Notes: generated by a model from the sequence alone, not told the origin. A stretch of DNA of 9,460 nt from Thermoleophilia bacterium (GCA_016929985.1 JAFGIH010000027.1:1-9460), one strand, 5' to 3'. Counted from the stretch's first letter, positions 1-8,470 are shown. Translations and numbers: made by a program.

Positions 1-2
1 GC

Positions 3-935
3 ACCCTGCTCGACCTCACCGACCTAGAGATGGAGCGAGGCCATGAAGAGGAGGTCGACAACGGTCAGAAGCGCAGGCGCGGTCTCACCATGGCGGAGAC
101 GGTCGTGGCGCCGGGTTCGCTGCTGATAGGCACAACGCCCAGCCGCATGCTGCTGCGAGAGCGATACGGAGTGAACGTACTCGCGGTCGCCCGCCGGGGC
201 CACAGACTGCAGCAGGGGCTGGGCAAGACGCGCTTCATCGCCGGAGATGTGCTGCTCGTACAGGGAGACGAGAAAGAACTGCAGGCAAGCCTGAAGACCC
301 TCGGTTGTCTGCCGTTGCCTTCGCGCGACCTGCGTATCGGCAGGCCCCGCAGAATACTGCTGGCGAGCGGCCTTTTTGCTGTCGCGTTGGTGGCGATCGC
401 CCTGGATCTCGTCCCCGCGGCGGTCGGCTTGCTGGTCGTCGCGGTGATCATGGTGCTGGCCGGACTCATCCCTCTACGCGACGTCTACACCAGCATCGAC
501 TGGCCTATCATCGTCTTGCTGGCCGCGATGTTGCCGGTCGGCCAGGCCATGGAGGACACCGGCGGATCGCAGCTGATCGCCGACGGGCTGCTCAAGCTCG
601 GGCAGAACGTCCCCGCCGCGGTGACCATGGCCGTTCTGATGGCGGCCGTGATGCTCCTCTCCAACGTTGTCAACAACGCGGCGGCCGCTGTGCTGGCGGC
701 GCCGGTGGCCATCGCGCTCGCCGAAGGCATGGGGATCTCGGCCGACCCGCTCTTGATGGCGGTGGCGATCGGCGCTTCGAGCGCGTTCCTCACCCCCATC
801 GGGCATCAATCCAACATGCTGGTGATGGCTCCGGGAGGCTACCGATTCGGGGACTATTGGCCGATGGGGCTCCCGCTCAGCCTGGTGGTGCTGGCCGTCT
901 CCATCCCCATGATCATGCTCATCTGGCCGCTGTAG
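3..935 (+). CDS. SLC13-family anion/sodium symporter, 3' part (5' end outside window)
   Basis: Inner-membrane secondary transporter of the SLC13/DASS (divalent anion:Na+ symporter) type. The frame is open from the left edge, so the ATG at 30 is probably internal; family members are usually around 590-610 residues and only about 310 are here. Numbering from that ATG, residues ~24-95 look like the end of a TrkA-C/RCK-C cytosolic domain (VVAPGSLLIGTT, then YGVNVLAVARRGHRL). Several membrane helices follow, roughly 108-145, 157-173, 196-216, 219-231, 240-258 and 279-299. Two SLC13 hallmarks are visible: a SNVVNNAAAA motif (~213-222) and a second half-repeat motif SSAFLTPIGHQSN (~251-263), which in this family line the sodium and anion site. 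The substrate (sulfate, dicarboxylate or other) cannot be told from this. It converges on the ABC operon with a 21-bp gap. Confidence 0.9.
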   Translation, partial: TLLDLTDLEMERGHEEEVDNGQKRRRGLTMAETVVAPGSLLIGTTPSRMLLRERYGVNVLAVARRGHRLQQGLGKTRFIAGDVLLVQGDEKELQASLKTLGCLPLPSRDLRIGRPRRILLASGLFAVALVAIALDLVPAAVGLLVVAVIMVLAGLIPLRDVYTSIDWPIIVLLAAMLPVGQAMEDTGGSQLIADGLLKLGQNVPAAVTMAVLMAAVMLLSNVVNNAAAAVLAAPVAIALAEGMGISADPLLMAVAIGASSAFLTPIGHQSNMLVMAPGGYRFGDYWPMGLPLSLVVLAVSIPMIMLIWPL

Positions 936-956
936 GTCCCGGCTCCTGCGCTATCC

Positions 957-975
957 CTACCGCCCCTTGCGGTAG
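957..975 (-). terminator. Hairpin over the permease B stop codon, possible weak terminator
   Basis: CTACCGC (957-963) and GCGGTAG (969-975) form a perfect 7-bp stem with a 5-nt loop. It overlaps the last codons and the TAG stop of the minus-strand permease B, just before the convergent SLC13 gene. No T-run follows on either strand, so it is not a canonical intrinsic terminator. It may reduce read-through or protect the 3' end of the operon mRNA, or it may be chance. Confidence 0.35.
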
Positions 976-2456
976 CGCATGTACGCCCCCGCCGCGACGA
1001 CCACCCCCGCGACGGCGATGAGGAGGCCGCTGGAGTCACCCCGCGTGTACTCCACGATGCCGATGGCCACCATGGCGATGGCAATCGCGGCCATCATGTA
1101 GAGCCGCTGCTTCGAGATGGCGCCGCCCATCTGGCGCGGCTGCTGCGTCGACGGGGCAGCCTTGGCCGACCGGCCCGCCGGTTCGCTCGAGGGCCCGACT
1201 CCCTCTCCGGCGGTCGCTGCGGCCGACCGCGGCCGCAGCAGACCCTTCAACCGCTCCCACGAGAGAGCGCGTGTGGAGAGCAGGTTGCCGGCGTGAAAGA
1301 GCCGCCCGGTCAGAAGTACGAAGAGATAGGCGGCAGCCGCCAGCAGCACCGCGCCCACCGCCATTTGCCACCACGGCACTGCCGTAGCCCCCAGCCTGGC
1401 CACCATGGCCACGGGTGAGGTCAGAGGAAAGAGGCTGAGCGCCGTGGAGGCCGCCCCGTTGGGAGCGTCGGAGAACACGTTCAGAAGCAGCAGGGGAACG
1501 ATAAGGGGGATGATGGCGACGATGACGAACTGGCCGGCGTCACGAGCAGTCGGTGCGAGTACGCCCAGAACCGCGTAGACGGCGGCATACATCACGTAGC
1601 CGAACAGGAAGTACACGATGGCCCACGGGATCACCCGGGCTGCGTACTCGCCGCTCACGTTGAGGTCCATGCCGGCAATGTTCCCCTTCGAGAGCAGCAG
1701 CCCGAAGATGACCGCCAGCCAGATGGCCACCTGGATCAATCCTACTGCGGAGAGGCCGGCGATCTTGCCCAGCATGAGGTCGCGCGGCTTGAGGCTCACG
1801 AGAAGCACCTCGGCAGTGCGGTTCTCCTTCTCCTTCGAGACGCTTTGGAGCATGAAGCCACTGGTCATGACCAGCGCCATGTAGAGGACGAACATCAGAA
1901 GGTAGGGCAGGAAGTAGGCGGACTCCGGATCGTCGGCGGTTTCAGGACCCGCCGGGGCCAACGAACGCGCCTGGTCGCCCGGCGTCGGGTCGAGCAGGAG
2001 CCCCGCGGTCATCTCGCTGCCGGTGATGCCGGTGTTGATGACGTAGGTGATGAGGTCCTTGCCCTCGAGGGCTCCTAAGGGCTTGTAGCGGGTCTGCACC
2101 ACGGTCACCCGGCCGGAGACGAGATAGTCCTCGGCGATGAGGTAGTAGCGGTCGATCTCAGCCGCGGCCAACGCCGCCTGCGCCGCGGCCTCGCTGTCGT
2201 AGTCACGCACCAGCCCCGCCGGCAGGCCGGCCGGGGCAGTGCCGAGCAGGCCTCCCGGGTCGACATAGCCGATCGCCCGGGCATCCGAACCGGGGTCTGG
2301 GATCAGGCCGCCATCGTCTCCGGCGCCAGCGAACAACTGCGGCAGGAACACCAGCAGCAGCACCACAGCCGGGAGCAGGATGGTCGTGAACCAGAACGAC
2401 TTACGTCCCAGAGTGGTGCGGATCTCGTAGCGGGCGGTTACCCAGACGCTGCGCAT
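957..2456 (-). CDS. ABC-2 type exporter permease B (NatB-like) with C-terminal membrane extension
   Basis: Membrane subunit of an ABC exporter, 499 residues, last gene of the minus-strand operon. TM1 is at ~20-43, followed by an extracytosolic domain (~45-180), then a TM bundle (~181-205, 232-255, 276-300, 308-326, 361-383). The motif EKENRTAEVL (209-218) before TM3 is the cytosolic coupling segment typical of ABC2_membrane_3/NatB proteins and matches EKENRT in permease A. YVDPGGLL (64-71) also parallels YVDQGGVL there, so the two are paralogues and a heterodimer is likely. Unlike permease A, it continues for about 100 residues: an Ala/Ser/Pro-rich linker (~400-450) and two more predicted helices (~453-468, 477-492). 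The start is supported by GGGGG about 10 nt upstream, inside the end of permease A, with a 7-bp gap between the genes. The substrate is unknown; sodium/proton export, peptide export or antibiotic resistance are all possible in this family. Confidence 0.9.
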   Translation of the reverse strand: MRSVWVTARYEIRTTLGRKSFWFTTILLPAVVLLLVFLPQLFAGAGDDGGLIPDPGSDARAIGYVDPGGLLGTAPAGLPAGLVRDYDSEAAAQAALAAAEIDRYYLIAEDYLVSGRVTVVQTRYKPLGALEGKDLITYVINTGITGSEMTAGLLLDPTPGDQARSLAPAGPETADDPESAYFLPYLLMFVLYMALVMTSGFMLQSVSKEKENRTAEVLLVSLKPRDLMLGKIAGLSAVGLIQVAIWLAVIFGLLLSKGNIAGMDLNVSGEYAARVIPWAIVYFLFGYVMYAAVYAVLGVLAPTARDAGQFVIVAIIPLIVPLLLLNVFSDAPNGAASTALSLFPLTSPVAMVARLGATAVPWWQMAVGAVLLAAAAYLFVLLTGRLFHAGNLLSTRALSWERLKGLLRPRSAAATAGEGVGPSSEPAGRSAKAAPSTQQPRQMGGAISKQRLYMMAAIAIAMVAIGIVEYTRGDSSGLLIAVAGVVVAAGAYMRYRKGR

Positions 2457-2463
2457 CGTGCCG

Positions 2464-3658
2464 TCACCCCCGCGCCTTCATGGCATCCATGACGCCCCGC
2501 AGACTCATGCGCTTACCGTATCGGAGCATGCCCTGGCGGAACACCCGGGGAGCGGCCCAGAAGCCGAGACCGGCGCACGCAACCAAGATCAGCCAGGCCG
2601 CGATCAACTGCCACACGGGGATGACGGTCGCACTCCAGCGTACGGCGATGGTGAGAAGCGACGTGCTCGGGAACAGCGTGAGAAAGATCATCAACGGCCC
2701 GTCCGGGTTGCTGCCGAGTAGCGGCGAGAAGAACAGGGGCAGCAGGAAGAAAAGGTTGATAACGCCCACCAACTGCTGACCCTGGCGAGAGTCGGCTACT
2801 ACGACGCCCAGCATCACCACCAAGGCTACGGCCAGGATGAAGAGCGGCACGAAGAAGACCGCCAGCACCCCGATGAGGCCCCACGGGATGTCGATACCGC
2901 TCAGGGCGTCGGTGAAGGCCGCCGCCACCGCCAGCCCCGCGATGACGACCACCGCCCAGAGGACCACCTGGGTCAGAGCCACACCCACCAGCCCCGCCGC
3001 CTTCCCCGCGATGAACTCCTTGGGCGATACCGACGTGGTCATGATCTCGATGGTGCGGTTCTCCTTCTCGTCGGTGACGGCCCGCAGCAGGTAGCTGGAG
3101 GCGCTCATCAGCGCGAACGAGATGAAGAGGCCGAGGGCGAACGGGAGGACGAGGCCAAGGAGGCCAGAGGAATCGGACTCTCTGCTGCCGTCGGCGGTGC
3201 GGACCACCAGGTCTTCCGGACCGGCCAAGGCTCGAGCGGCGACCTCAGGCGCCAATCCGCCCACTACGTTGACCCTCAGGAACTCGTCGAAGCGTTCCTG
3301 CAGACCGGCGCTGGGTTGGCGGTCCCAGTAGAGCAACTCGACCTTCCCGGAATCGGCGTAGGCGGGCGGGACAACGTAGACGCCGCGGGTCTCCTCAGTC
3401 TCCAAAGCGGCAGTTGCCTCTTCGAAGGTGGCGAAGGCTCGAAATCCAGGGTCGTCGCGCTTGGCGGATAGCACCCCGCCCTGGTCGACATAGCCGACCG
3501 TCGAGGCGTCGCCGGTGTTGGTGGAGGAGGCGATGCTGATGGCCATCAGGGCGATCATAAGTACGGGCATGCCGAAGGTGACCAGCAGGAAGCTGCGCCT
3601 GCGGACGTTCTTCAGGTACTCCTGGCGCGCGATCAGGACGGACTTGTGAGGCCGCCGG

Positions 3659-3666
<8 letters not shown>
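2464..3666 (-). CDS. ABC-2 type exporter permease A (NatB-like)
   Basis: Membrane subunit of the same ABC exporter, 400 residues, close to the usual size for the family. The N-terminus is basic and cytosolic, with TM1 at ~25-47. An extracytosolic domain follows (~48-165), containing YVDQGGVL (59-66). The membrane bundle is at ~167-195, 223-250, 262-290, 298-318 and 347-372. The conserved EKENRTIEIM motif (200-209) lies just after TM2 and is the expected site of contact with the ATPase. The start codon overlaps the 3' end of the ATPase gene by 8 nt (ATGCATAG). A GGAAGG lies about 15 nt upstream, which is far, so translation is probably coupled to the ATPase. The basic C-terminal tail (~373-400) is cytosolic. 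What it exports is unknown. The family call is firm and the substrate open. Confidence 0.92.
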
Positions 3667-4636
<970 letters not shown>

Positions 4637-4645
4637 GCTTCTTGG

Positions 4646-4653
4646 CTCCCCCC
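4646..4653 (-). promoter_or_regulatory. Ribosome binding site of the ABC ATPase
   Basis: GGGGGGAG on the minus strand, 9 nt before the ATG at 4636. It decides the start of the ATPase against the longer upstream reading. Confidence 0.7.
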
Positions 4654-4696
4654 GAGTTTGCGTGAAAACGGCCCCGGCGATCGCGGATGCGCCGCA

Positions 4697-4729
4697 CACG
4701 GGGCTCGCTAGAGTATAGCCGAGCCCGTG
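4697..4729. promoter_or_regulatory. Long inverted repeat in the divergent region, operator or 5'-leader hairpin
   Basis: Two 14-nt arms, CACGGGGCTCGCTA (4697-4710) and TAGCCGAGCCCGTG (4716-4729), are near-complementary around a 5-nt centre. They can pair over 13 bp with one unpaired base in each arm. The core GGGCTCG/CGAGCCC (4701-4707, 4720-4726) is perfect. It lies between the start codons of the ABC operon and the radical SAM gene. It overlaps the -10-like hexamer facing the ABC operon, so a bound regulator could block that promoter. The pairing is seen directly; the regulatory role is inferred. Confidence 0.5.
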
Positions 4730-4740
4730 CCTGTCTCGGT
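4712..4740 (-). promoter_or_regulatory. Candidate promoter of the ABC exporter operon
   Basis: A TATACT hexamer on the minus strand (4717-4712) differs from the -10 consensus TATAAT at one base and lies about 76 nt upstream of the ATPase ATG. With a 17-nt spacer the -35 position reads ACCGAG, a poor match to TTGACA. The promoter may therefore need an activator or use another sigma factor. Confidence 0.35.
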
Positions 4741-4747
4741 GACCCGG

Positions 4748-4756
4748 TGCTAGACT
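4748..4756 (+). promoter_or_regulatory. Candidate -10 element for the radical SAM gene
   Basis: TGCTAGACT reads as an extended -10 (TGn followed by TAGACT) about 50 nt before the radical SAM start. No good -35 is seen upstream, as an extended -10 would allow. It also lies in the loop and 3' arm of a small imperfect hairpin (4742-4747 with 4755-4760). This is a weak call from sequence alone. Confidence 0.3.
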
Positions 4757-4789
4757 GGGTTCATCTGGTGTCGGTAGCCATTCGCACGT

Positions 4790-4795
4790 GGGGAG
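4790..4795 (+). promoter_or_regulatory. Ribosome binding site of the radical SAM gene
   Basis: GGGGAG, 10 nt before the ATG at 4806. It overlaps an alternative in-frame GTG at 4788, which would add six residues and has no such site of its own. This favours the ATG at 4806. Confidence 0.65.
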
Positions 4796-4805
4796 TGAAG
4801 ACGCT

Positions 4806-6416
4806 ATGTCAGATAACGGATCATCATCGACGATGGTGCAGTTCATGGTGCGGAGACTCTCGACGGCTTCTCCGTCCCAACTCGTGAGACTCGTCAAGAA
4901 CCCCCTTGTCCAGCGCGTGGTCGTGCGTGAGGTCCAAAAGAGCCTGCTGAAGTCCCTTCTGGACCCTCAAGCCGACTCGGGCTATCTGCCCAGCGTCAAG
5001 GAAGACCGCGTGGCCATGGCGATATCCATCATGGAATCGCTTCGCCGGGCCGTCAGGGGCAAGCACATGTCGGACACCTACCTGCGCGGCATGCTGCAGA
5101 TCCTGGTGAAGACGCTCTTCGTCGACCGAGGCAACCCGGAGCAGCGCAAGCAGTTCCAGGAGGCCTTCGGCAAGGTGTCCCCCAGCTTCCTCCTCATCGC
5201 CCCCAGCAAGGCCTGCAACCTCCGCTGCCCTGGCTGCTACTCCGATTCCGACGACAGGACCAACAAGCTCGAATGGAGCCTCACCGACCGCATCATCCAG
5301 GAGGCCAAGGACCTGTGGGGAGAGCGCTTCTTCGTCATCAGCGGGGGCGAGCCCTTCGCCTACCGGTCGGAGGGCAAGGGCCTTGTGGACCTCTTCGCGA
5401 AACACAACGACTGCTTCTTCATGGTCTACACCAACGGCACCCTCATCGACGACCAAGCCAGCAAGCGGATGGCCGAGATCGGCAACGCACTGATGTGCGT
5501 GTCGGTGGAGGGCTTTCGTGAGCTCACCGACGCCCGCCGGGGCGAGGGCGTGTTCGACCGCATCATGGAGACCATGGAACGGCTCAATGGCGACCGGGTG
5601 CCTTTCGGCGTCTCGCTGACGGCCACCTGCCACAACGCGGAGGAGATCCTGTCGGAGGAGTTCGTCGACTTCATCATGAAGAAGGGCGCCCAGCTCGCCT
5701 TCATCTTCCATTACATGCCCATAGGGCGATCGTTCTCCATCGACCTCATGCCCACGCCGGAGCAGCGAGCCTGGATGTGGAAGCGTTCATGGGAGATCGT
5801 GCGCGAGAAGAAGTTCTTCATGCCCGATTTCTGGAACCACGGCACCTGCGTCGACGGCTGCATCGCGGCCGGTGGGCACGGCCAGGGCGGCTACTTCTAT
5901 ATCGACTGGAACGGCGCCGTGACGCCTTGCGTGTTCATGCCCTACTCGCCGGTGAACATCCGCGACGTCTACGCCAAAGGCAAGACGCTGAACGATGTGT
6001 GGCAGCATCCGTTCTTCCAGGCCGTCCGCCAGTGGCAGTATGACTACGTCGACGACGGCCGCAGTATGATCGCCCCTTGCCCCAACCGCGACCATCACGA
6101 CGAGCTGGAGCGGTTGCTGATGCAGTACGAGCCGGAGCCGACCGACTCTAACGCCGCCGAGACCCTCATTGACCCCGACTACACACGGGGCCTAGTGGCC
6201 TACAACCGCAGGTTCGAAGCAATCACCAACCCCATCTGGAAAGAGCGCTATCTGGACCGCGAGACTCCGCAAGACACCCAGTTCGCCCCGCTGCCGGATA
6301 TCCCGGTGGTCGCGGAGGCCGAGGCGGCAGAAGGAGTCGGGGCGTCCGGAGAGCCCTGGGGCGCCGACGAGGTGGAGCAACTGGCGGAGTCCGAGAGTAC
6401 GGGCGTAGCCGTTTGA
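4806..6416 (+). CDS. Radical SAM protein with SPASM-like C-terminal cysteines, function unknown
   Basis: Probable S-adenosylmethionine radical enzyme, 536 residues, cytosolic. Residues ~1-125 are a helical, basic N-terminal region with no motif I recognise. The radical SAM core starts at ~127: CNLRCPGC gives the CX3CX2C cluster (Cys137, 141, 144), followed by Tyr145. GGEP (180-183) is the SAM-binding motif, and YTNGTLI (208-214) and SVEGF (233-237) are core strands. A second set, Cys348 and Cys352 (CVDGC), Cys375 (TPCVF) and Cys425 (CPNRDHH), resembles a SPASM/twitch domain holding an auxiliary iron-sulfur cluster. FYIDWNGAVTPC (364-375) is the usual SPASM-type strand. The acidic tail (~490-536) looks disordered. 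I recall similar uncharacterised proteins in anaerobes, but know no reaction. It is divergent from the ABC exporter and followed after 64 nt by a nuclease-like gene. No precursor peptide ORF is seen nearby, so peptide maturation is unsupported. Confidence 0.9.
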   Translation: MSDNGSSSTMVQFMVRRLSTASPSQLVRLVKNPLVQRVVVREVQKSLLKSLLDPQADSGYLPSVKEDRVAMAISIMESLRRAVRGKHMSDTYLRGMLQILVKTLFVDRGNPEQRKQFQEAFGKVSPSFLLIAPSKACNLRCPGCYSDSDDRTNKLEWSLTDRIIQEAKDLWGERFFVISGGEPFAYRSEGKGLVDLFAKHNDCFFMVYTNGTLIDDQASKRMAEIGNALMCVSVEGFRELTDARRGEGVFDRIMETMERLNGDRVPFGVSLTATCHNAEEILSEEFVDFIMKKGAQLAFIFHYMPIGRSFSIDLMPTPEQRAWMWKRSWEIVREKKFFMPDFWNHGTCVDGCIAAGGHGQGGYFYIDWNGAVTPCVFMPYSPVNIRDVYAKGKTLNDVWQHPFFQAVRQWQYDYVDDGRSMIAPCPNRDHHDELERLLMQYEPEPTDSNAAETLIDPDYTRGLVAYNRRFEAITNPIWKERYLDRETPQDTQFAPLPDIPVVAEAEAAEGVGASGEPWGADEVEQLAESESTGVAV

Positions 6417-6431
6417 CGCCCGCTGCTCCGC

Positions 6432-6443
6432 GCCCGGCCGGGC
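6432..6443. repeat. Perfect 12-bp GC palindrome between the radical SAM and nuclease-like genes
   Basis: GCCCGGCCGGGC is a self-complementary site in the 64-bp gap. It has no loop and no T-run, so it is not a clear terminator. A second small repeat, CGTCCC and GGGACG around TG (6465-6478), overlaps the likely ribosome binding site of the next gene. Both could be chance in GC-rich DNA. Confidence 0.3.
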
Positions 6444-6480
6444 CAACGCCTTTCCGGCGAAACGCGTCCCTGGGGACGAC

Positions 6481-7167
6481 ATGAACGGCATCGGTACGCT
6501 CCGGGAAGATTCCCTGCACGCAGCACTCAAGGCCTGGTACGCACAGCCCGGCGACCGGCTCGAATGCGAGGTCGACGGCTATGTGATCGACCTGGTCCGC
6601 GGCGATCTGCTCGTCGAGGTGCAGACCGGCAACTTTGCTGCTGTGAGGCAGAAGCTCACCAGACTCCTCGAAGGCCACCCGATCCGCCTCGTGTACCCCA
6701 TCGCAATCGACAAGTGGGTGGTGAGGATGTCAGAGGACGGCGAGGTGCTCGGGCGACGGAGATCGCCAAAGCACGGCCGTGAGCAAGACCTCTTCTCAGA
6801 ACTGGTGCACCTGCCTGGGCTGATGCGGCACCCCGGCCTCACACTCGAGGTGCTCCTCACGCGCGAGGAAGCCATCTGGCGGGAGGACGGCAAGGGCAGC
6901 TGGCGACACAAGGGACGCAGCAAAGCCGACCGGCTGCTGCTCGAGGTAGTATCGGGCTCTGTCTATAGCGAGCCGGGGGACTTTGGCAGACTCCTCCCGC
7001 CGGATCTCGCCCCAGTCTTCACGGTGCCCGACCTCGTGGAGCGCGCAGGTGAGCCGCGCCGCCTGGCGCAGAAGATGGCCTACTGCCTGCGGGAGATGGG
7101 CGTCATCGAGGTGGTGGGCAAGCGCGGGCGGGCGCCGGAGTACAGGTTGAGGCCCGAGGGCGCCTGA
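6481..7167 (+). CDS. Hypothetical protein: PD-(D/E)XK nuclease-like domain plus C-terminal winged helix
   Basis: Small cytosolic protein of 228 residues, not a named family to me. The N-terminal part reads as a PD-(D/E)XK-type core: Glu10 in the first helix (LREDSLHAAL), then Asp37 in GYVIDLVRGD and the strand LLVEVQTGNF with Glu46-Val-Gln48. This gives the D-X8-E-X-Q spacing expected of the metal site, with Gln instead of Lys as in several nuclease subfamilies. A strand RLVYPIAIDKWVVR (69-82) follows. The middle (~100-175) is mixed, with a basic RHKGRSKADR segment. Residues ~180-226 look like a winged helix (VPDLVERAG, then AQKMAYCLREMGVIEVV and a wing KRGRAPEYRL). This suggests DNA binding or nucleic-acid processing, but activity is unproven. 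GGGGA lies 4 nt before the ATG, a short spacing, with no better start. It probably shares a transcript with the radical SAM gene. Confidence 0.75.
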   Translation: MNGIGTLREDSLHAALKAWYAQPGDRLECEVDGYVIDLVRGDLLVEVQTGNFAAVRQKLTRLLEGHPIRLVYPIAIDKWVVRMSEDGEVLGRRRSPKHGREQDLFSELVHLPGLMRHPGLTLEVLLTREEAIWREDGKGSWRHKGRSKADRLLLEVVSGSVYSEPGDFGRLLPPDLAPVFTVPDLVERAGEPRRLAQKMAYCLREMGVIEVVGKRGRAPEYRLRPEGA

Positions 7168-7198
7168 AGTCCAGCCTTCCGCGCTCCAGCCTGCGGCG
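7168..7198. other. Short convergent gap with no clear terminator
   Basis: These 31 bp separate the ends of the nuclease-like gene and the aminotransferase. Only a 4-bp CCGC/GCGG pairing is visible and there is no T-run, so I cannot assign a terminator to either gene. Confidence 0.5.
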
Positions 7199-8383
7199 TC
7201 AGCCGTGCCTAGTGCCCAAGATGCTCCGCAGACCCCTCACCAACCGCCGCACCCCCTCCGCCACCGTCTCCTCGGTGAGCGCCCCATACGACACGCGCAG
7301 GTAGCAGCCATCGTCCAAGCCGAATGTGGTTCCCGGGATGACCGCGACGCCGAAATCGCGCACCAGGCGCTCGACGAGGTCCATAGGATCCAGGAGGGTG
7401 TCGACGCGGAGCAGCACGTAGAAGGCGCCCTCGGCCGCCGGGACCGCGCAGATGTTCCGGATGCCGTCCAACTCCGCCAGCACGTGCTCCCGCACCACCG
7501 CGATCGAGGCCAGCTTCGAGAGGCAGTACTCCCGCCCCACCTGCAGAGCACCCACGGCGGCATACTGTGAGATGACCGGCGCGCAGATGAGGATAGTGTC
7601 CTGGATCTTCTCCACCGACTCGAAGAGGCTGTTTGGTATGACCATCCAACCAACGCGCCAACTGGCGAACCCGTACGCCTTGGAGAGTGAGAAGAGCGAG
7701 ATGGTGTGGCCGGCACTTCCCTCGATGGAGCCCGGAGAGAAGTGGCGAGCGTCGCCGTACGTGAAGTACTCGTAGGCCTCGTCGCTCACGTGATAGAGCC
7801 CGTGGAGACGGCATATCTCGTTGACCTCACGCAGCGCGGCCTCAGGATAGACCGCCCCCGAAGGATTGTTGGGCGAGCTGGTGACCACCGCCCGCGTCTT
7901 CGGAGTGATTGCCCGGCGGATAGCGTCAGGACGCAACTGATAGTGCTCGTCTGTATCTATCGGCACCGGACGGCAGCCCGCCATAGTGATGGCCATCTCG
8001 TGGTTGAAGTAGTAGGGAGTCTGGAGGATGACTTCATCCCCCAGGTCGGTCACTGCCAGGAGCGCGTTGACGAAGGCCATGTTCGCGCCCGCCGTCACCA
8101 CGATGGCGCTCTGCCTGTCGACGTGGATGCCGTTCTCGGTGCGCAGCTTCGTGGCGAGAGCCTCGAGCAGAGGCGCGATCCCGTGCACGGGCTTGTACTT
8201 GTGGTTCTCAGGATCGGCCAGAAACGTGCTGATCCGGTCGATCGCCTGCTGAGGCGGGCCGTAGTGGACCACCCCCTGCCCCAGCGAGATCGTGCCGGGG
8301 TGCTTTCTGATCAGTGCGGCCACGCTCGGGATAATCGGCATCTGCACGGCCTGCATCCGCAGCGGTTGGGCTCTTGATTCCAT
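7199..8383 (-). CDS. PLP-dependent aminotransferase, class I/II (fold type I)
   Basis: Cytosolic pyridoxal-phosphate enzyme, 394 residues, the usual length for class I aminotransferases. It moves an amino group between an amino acid and a 2-oxo acid. All core residues are visible: Tyr/Lys loop HKYKPVHG (61-68), SSPNNPSG with the PLP-contacting Asn173, SDEAYE with Asp201 that pairs with the pyridine nitrogen, and SLSKAYG with the Schiff-base Lys235. The phosphate-binding Arg243 is in SWRVGW, and the carboxylate-binding Arg363 is in YLRVSYG. The amino acid used cannot be read from this; aspartate, aromatic, methionine and kynurenine enzymes share these motifs. The start is backed by GAAGGG ending 5 nt before the ATG. 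It is divergent from an MFS transporter across 169 bp, which hints at a shared substrate or shared control. Confidence 0.93.
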   Translation of the reverse strand: MESRAQPLRMQAVQMPIIPSVAALIRKHPGTISLGQGVVHYGPPQQAIDRISTFLADPENHKYKPVHGIAPLLEALATKLRTENGIHVDRQSAIVVTAGANMAFVNALLAVTDLGDEVILQTPYYFNHEMAITMAGCRPVPIDTDEHYQLRPDAIRRAITPKTRAVVTSSPNNPSGAVYPEAALREVNEICRLHGLYHVSDEAYEYFTYGDARHFSPGSIEGSAGHTISLFSLSKAYGFASWRVGWMVIPNSLFESVEKIQDTILICAPVISQYAAVGALQVGREYCLSKLASIAVVREHVLAELDGIRNICAVPAAEGAFYVLLRVDTLLDPMDLVERLVRDFGVAVIPGTTFGLDDGCYLRVSYGALTEETVAEGVRRLVRGLRSILGTRHG

Positions 8384-8470
8384 CGCTACCCTTCGATGTA
8401 CAGGGGTCTCTACCCGGACTCTGTTGCGACCACTTTCTCACGCGCACCGTGGATATTGTTTGGTTTCTCC

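Noticed and set aside
305..1021. 238-codon open frame overlapping the SLC13 gene in another frame.
   Set aside because: The product is an Arg/Gly/His-rich shadow, while the SLC13 frame has real membrane helices and both family motifs.
4637..4805. Possible small precursor peptide gene for the radical SAM protein, or a tRNA, in the divergent region.
   Set aside because: No short ORF with a start, ribosome binding site and leader/core pattern was seen here or in 6417-6480, and the sequence does not form a cloverleaf.
4637..4897. Longer reading of the ABC ATPase starting at 4897 (87 more residues).
   Set aside because: The added residues show no ABC homology, overlap the divergent radical SAM gene, and the ATG at 4636 has a good ribosome binding site and family-like N-terminus.
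4824..5711. 295-codon open frame on the minus strand inside the radical SAM gene.
   Set aside because: The plus strand carries intact CX3CX2C and GGEP motifs. The antisense product is a low-complexity His/Glu/Leu/Val-rich chain typical of reading GC-rich codons backwards.
7706..8377. 223-codon plus-strand frame over the aminotransferase.
   Set aside because: It is antisense to an enzyme with all its PLP-site residues intact and shows no domain of its own.
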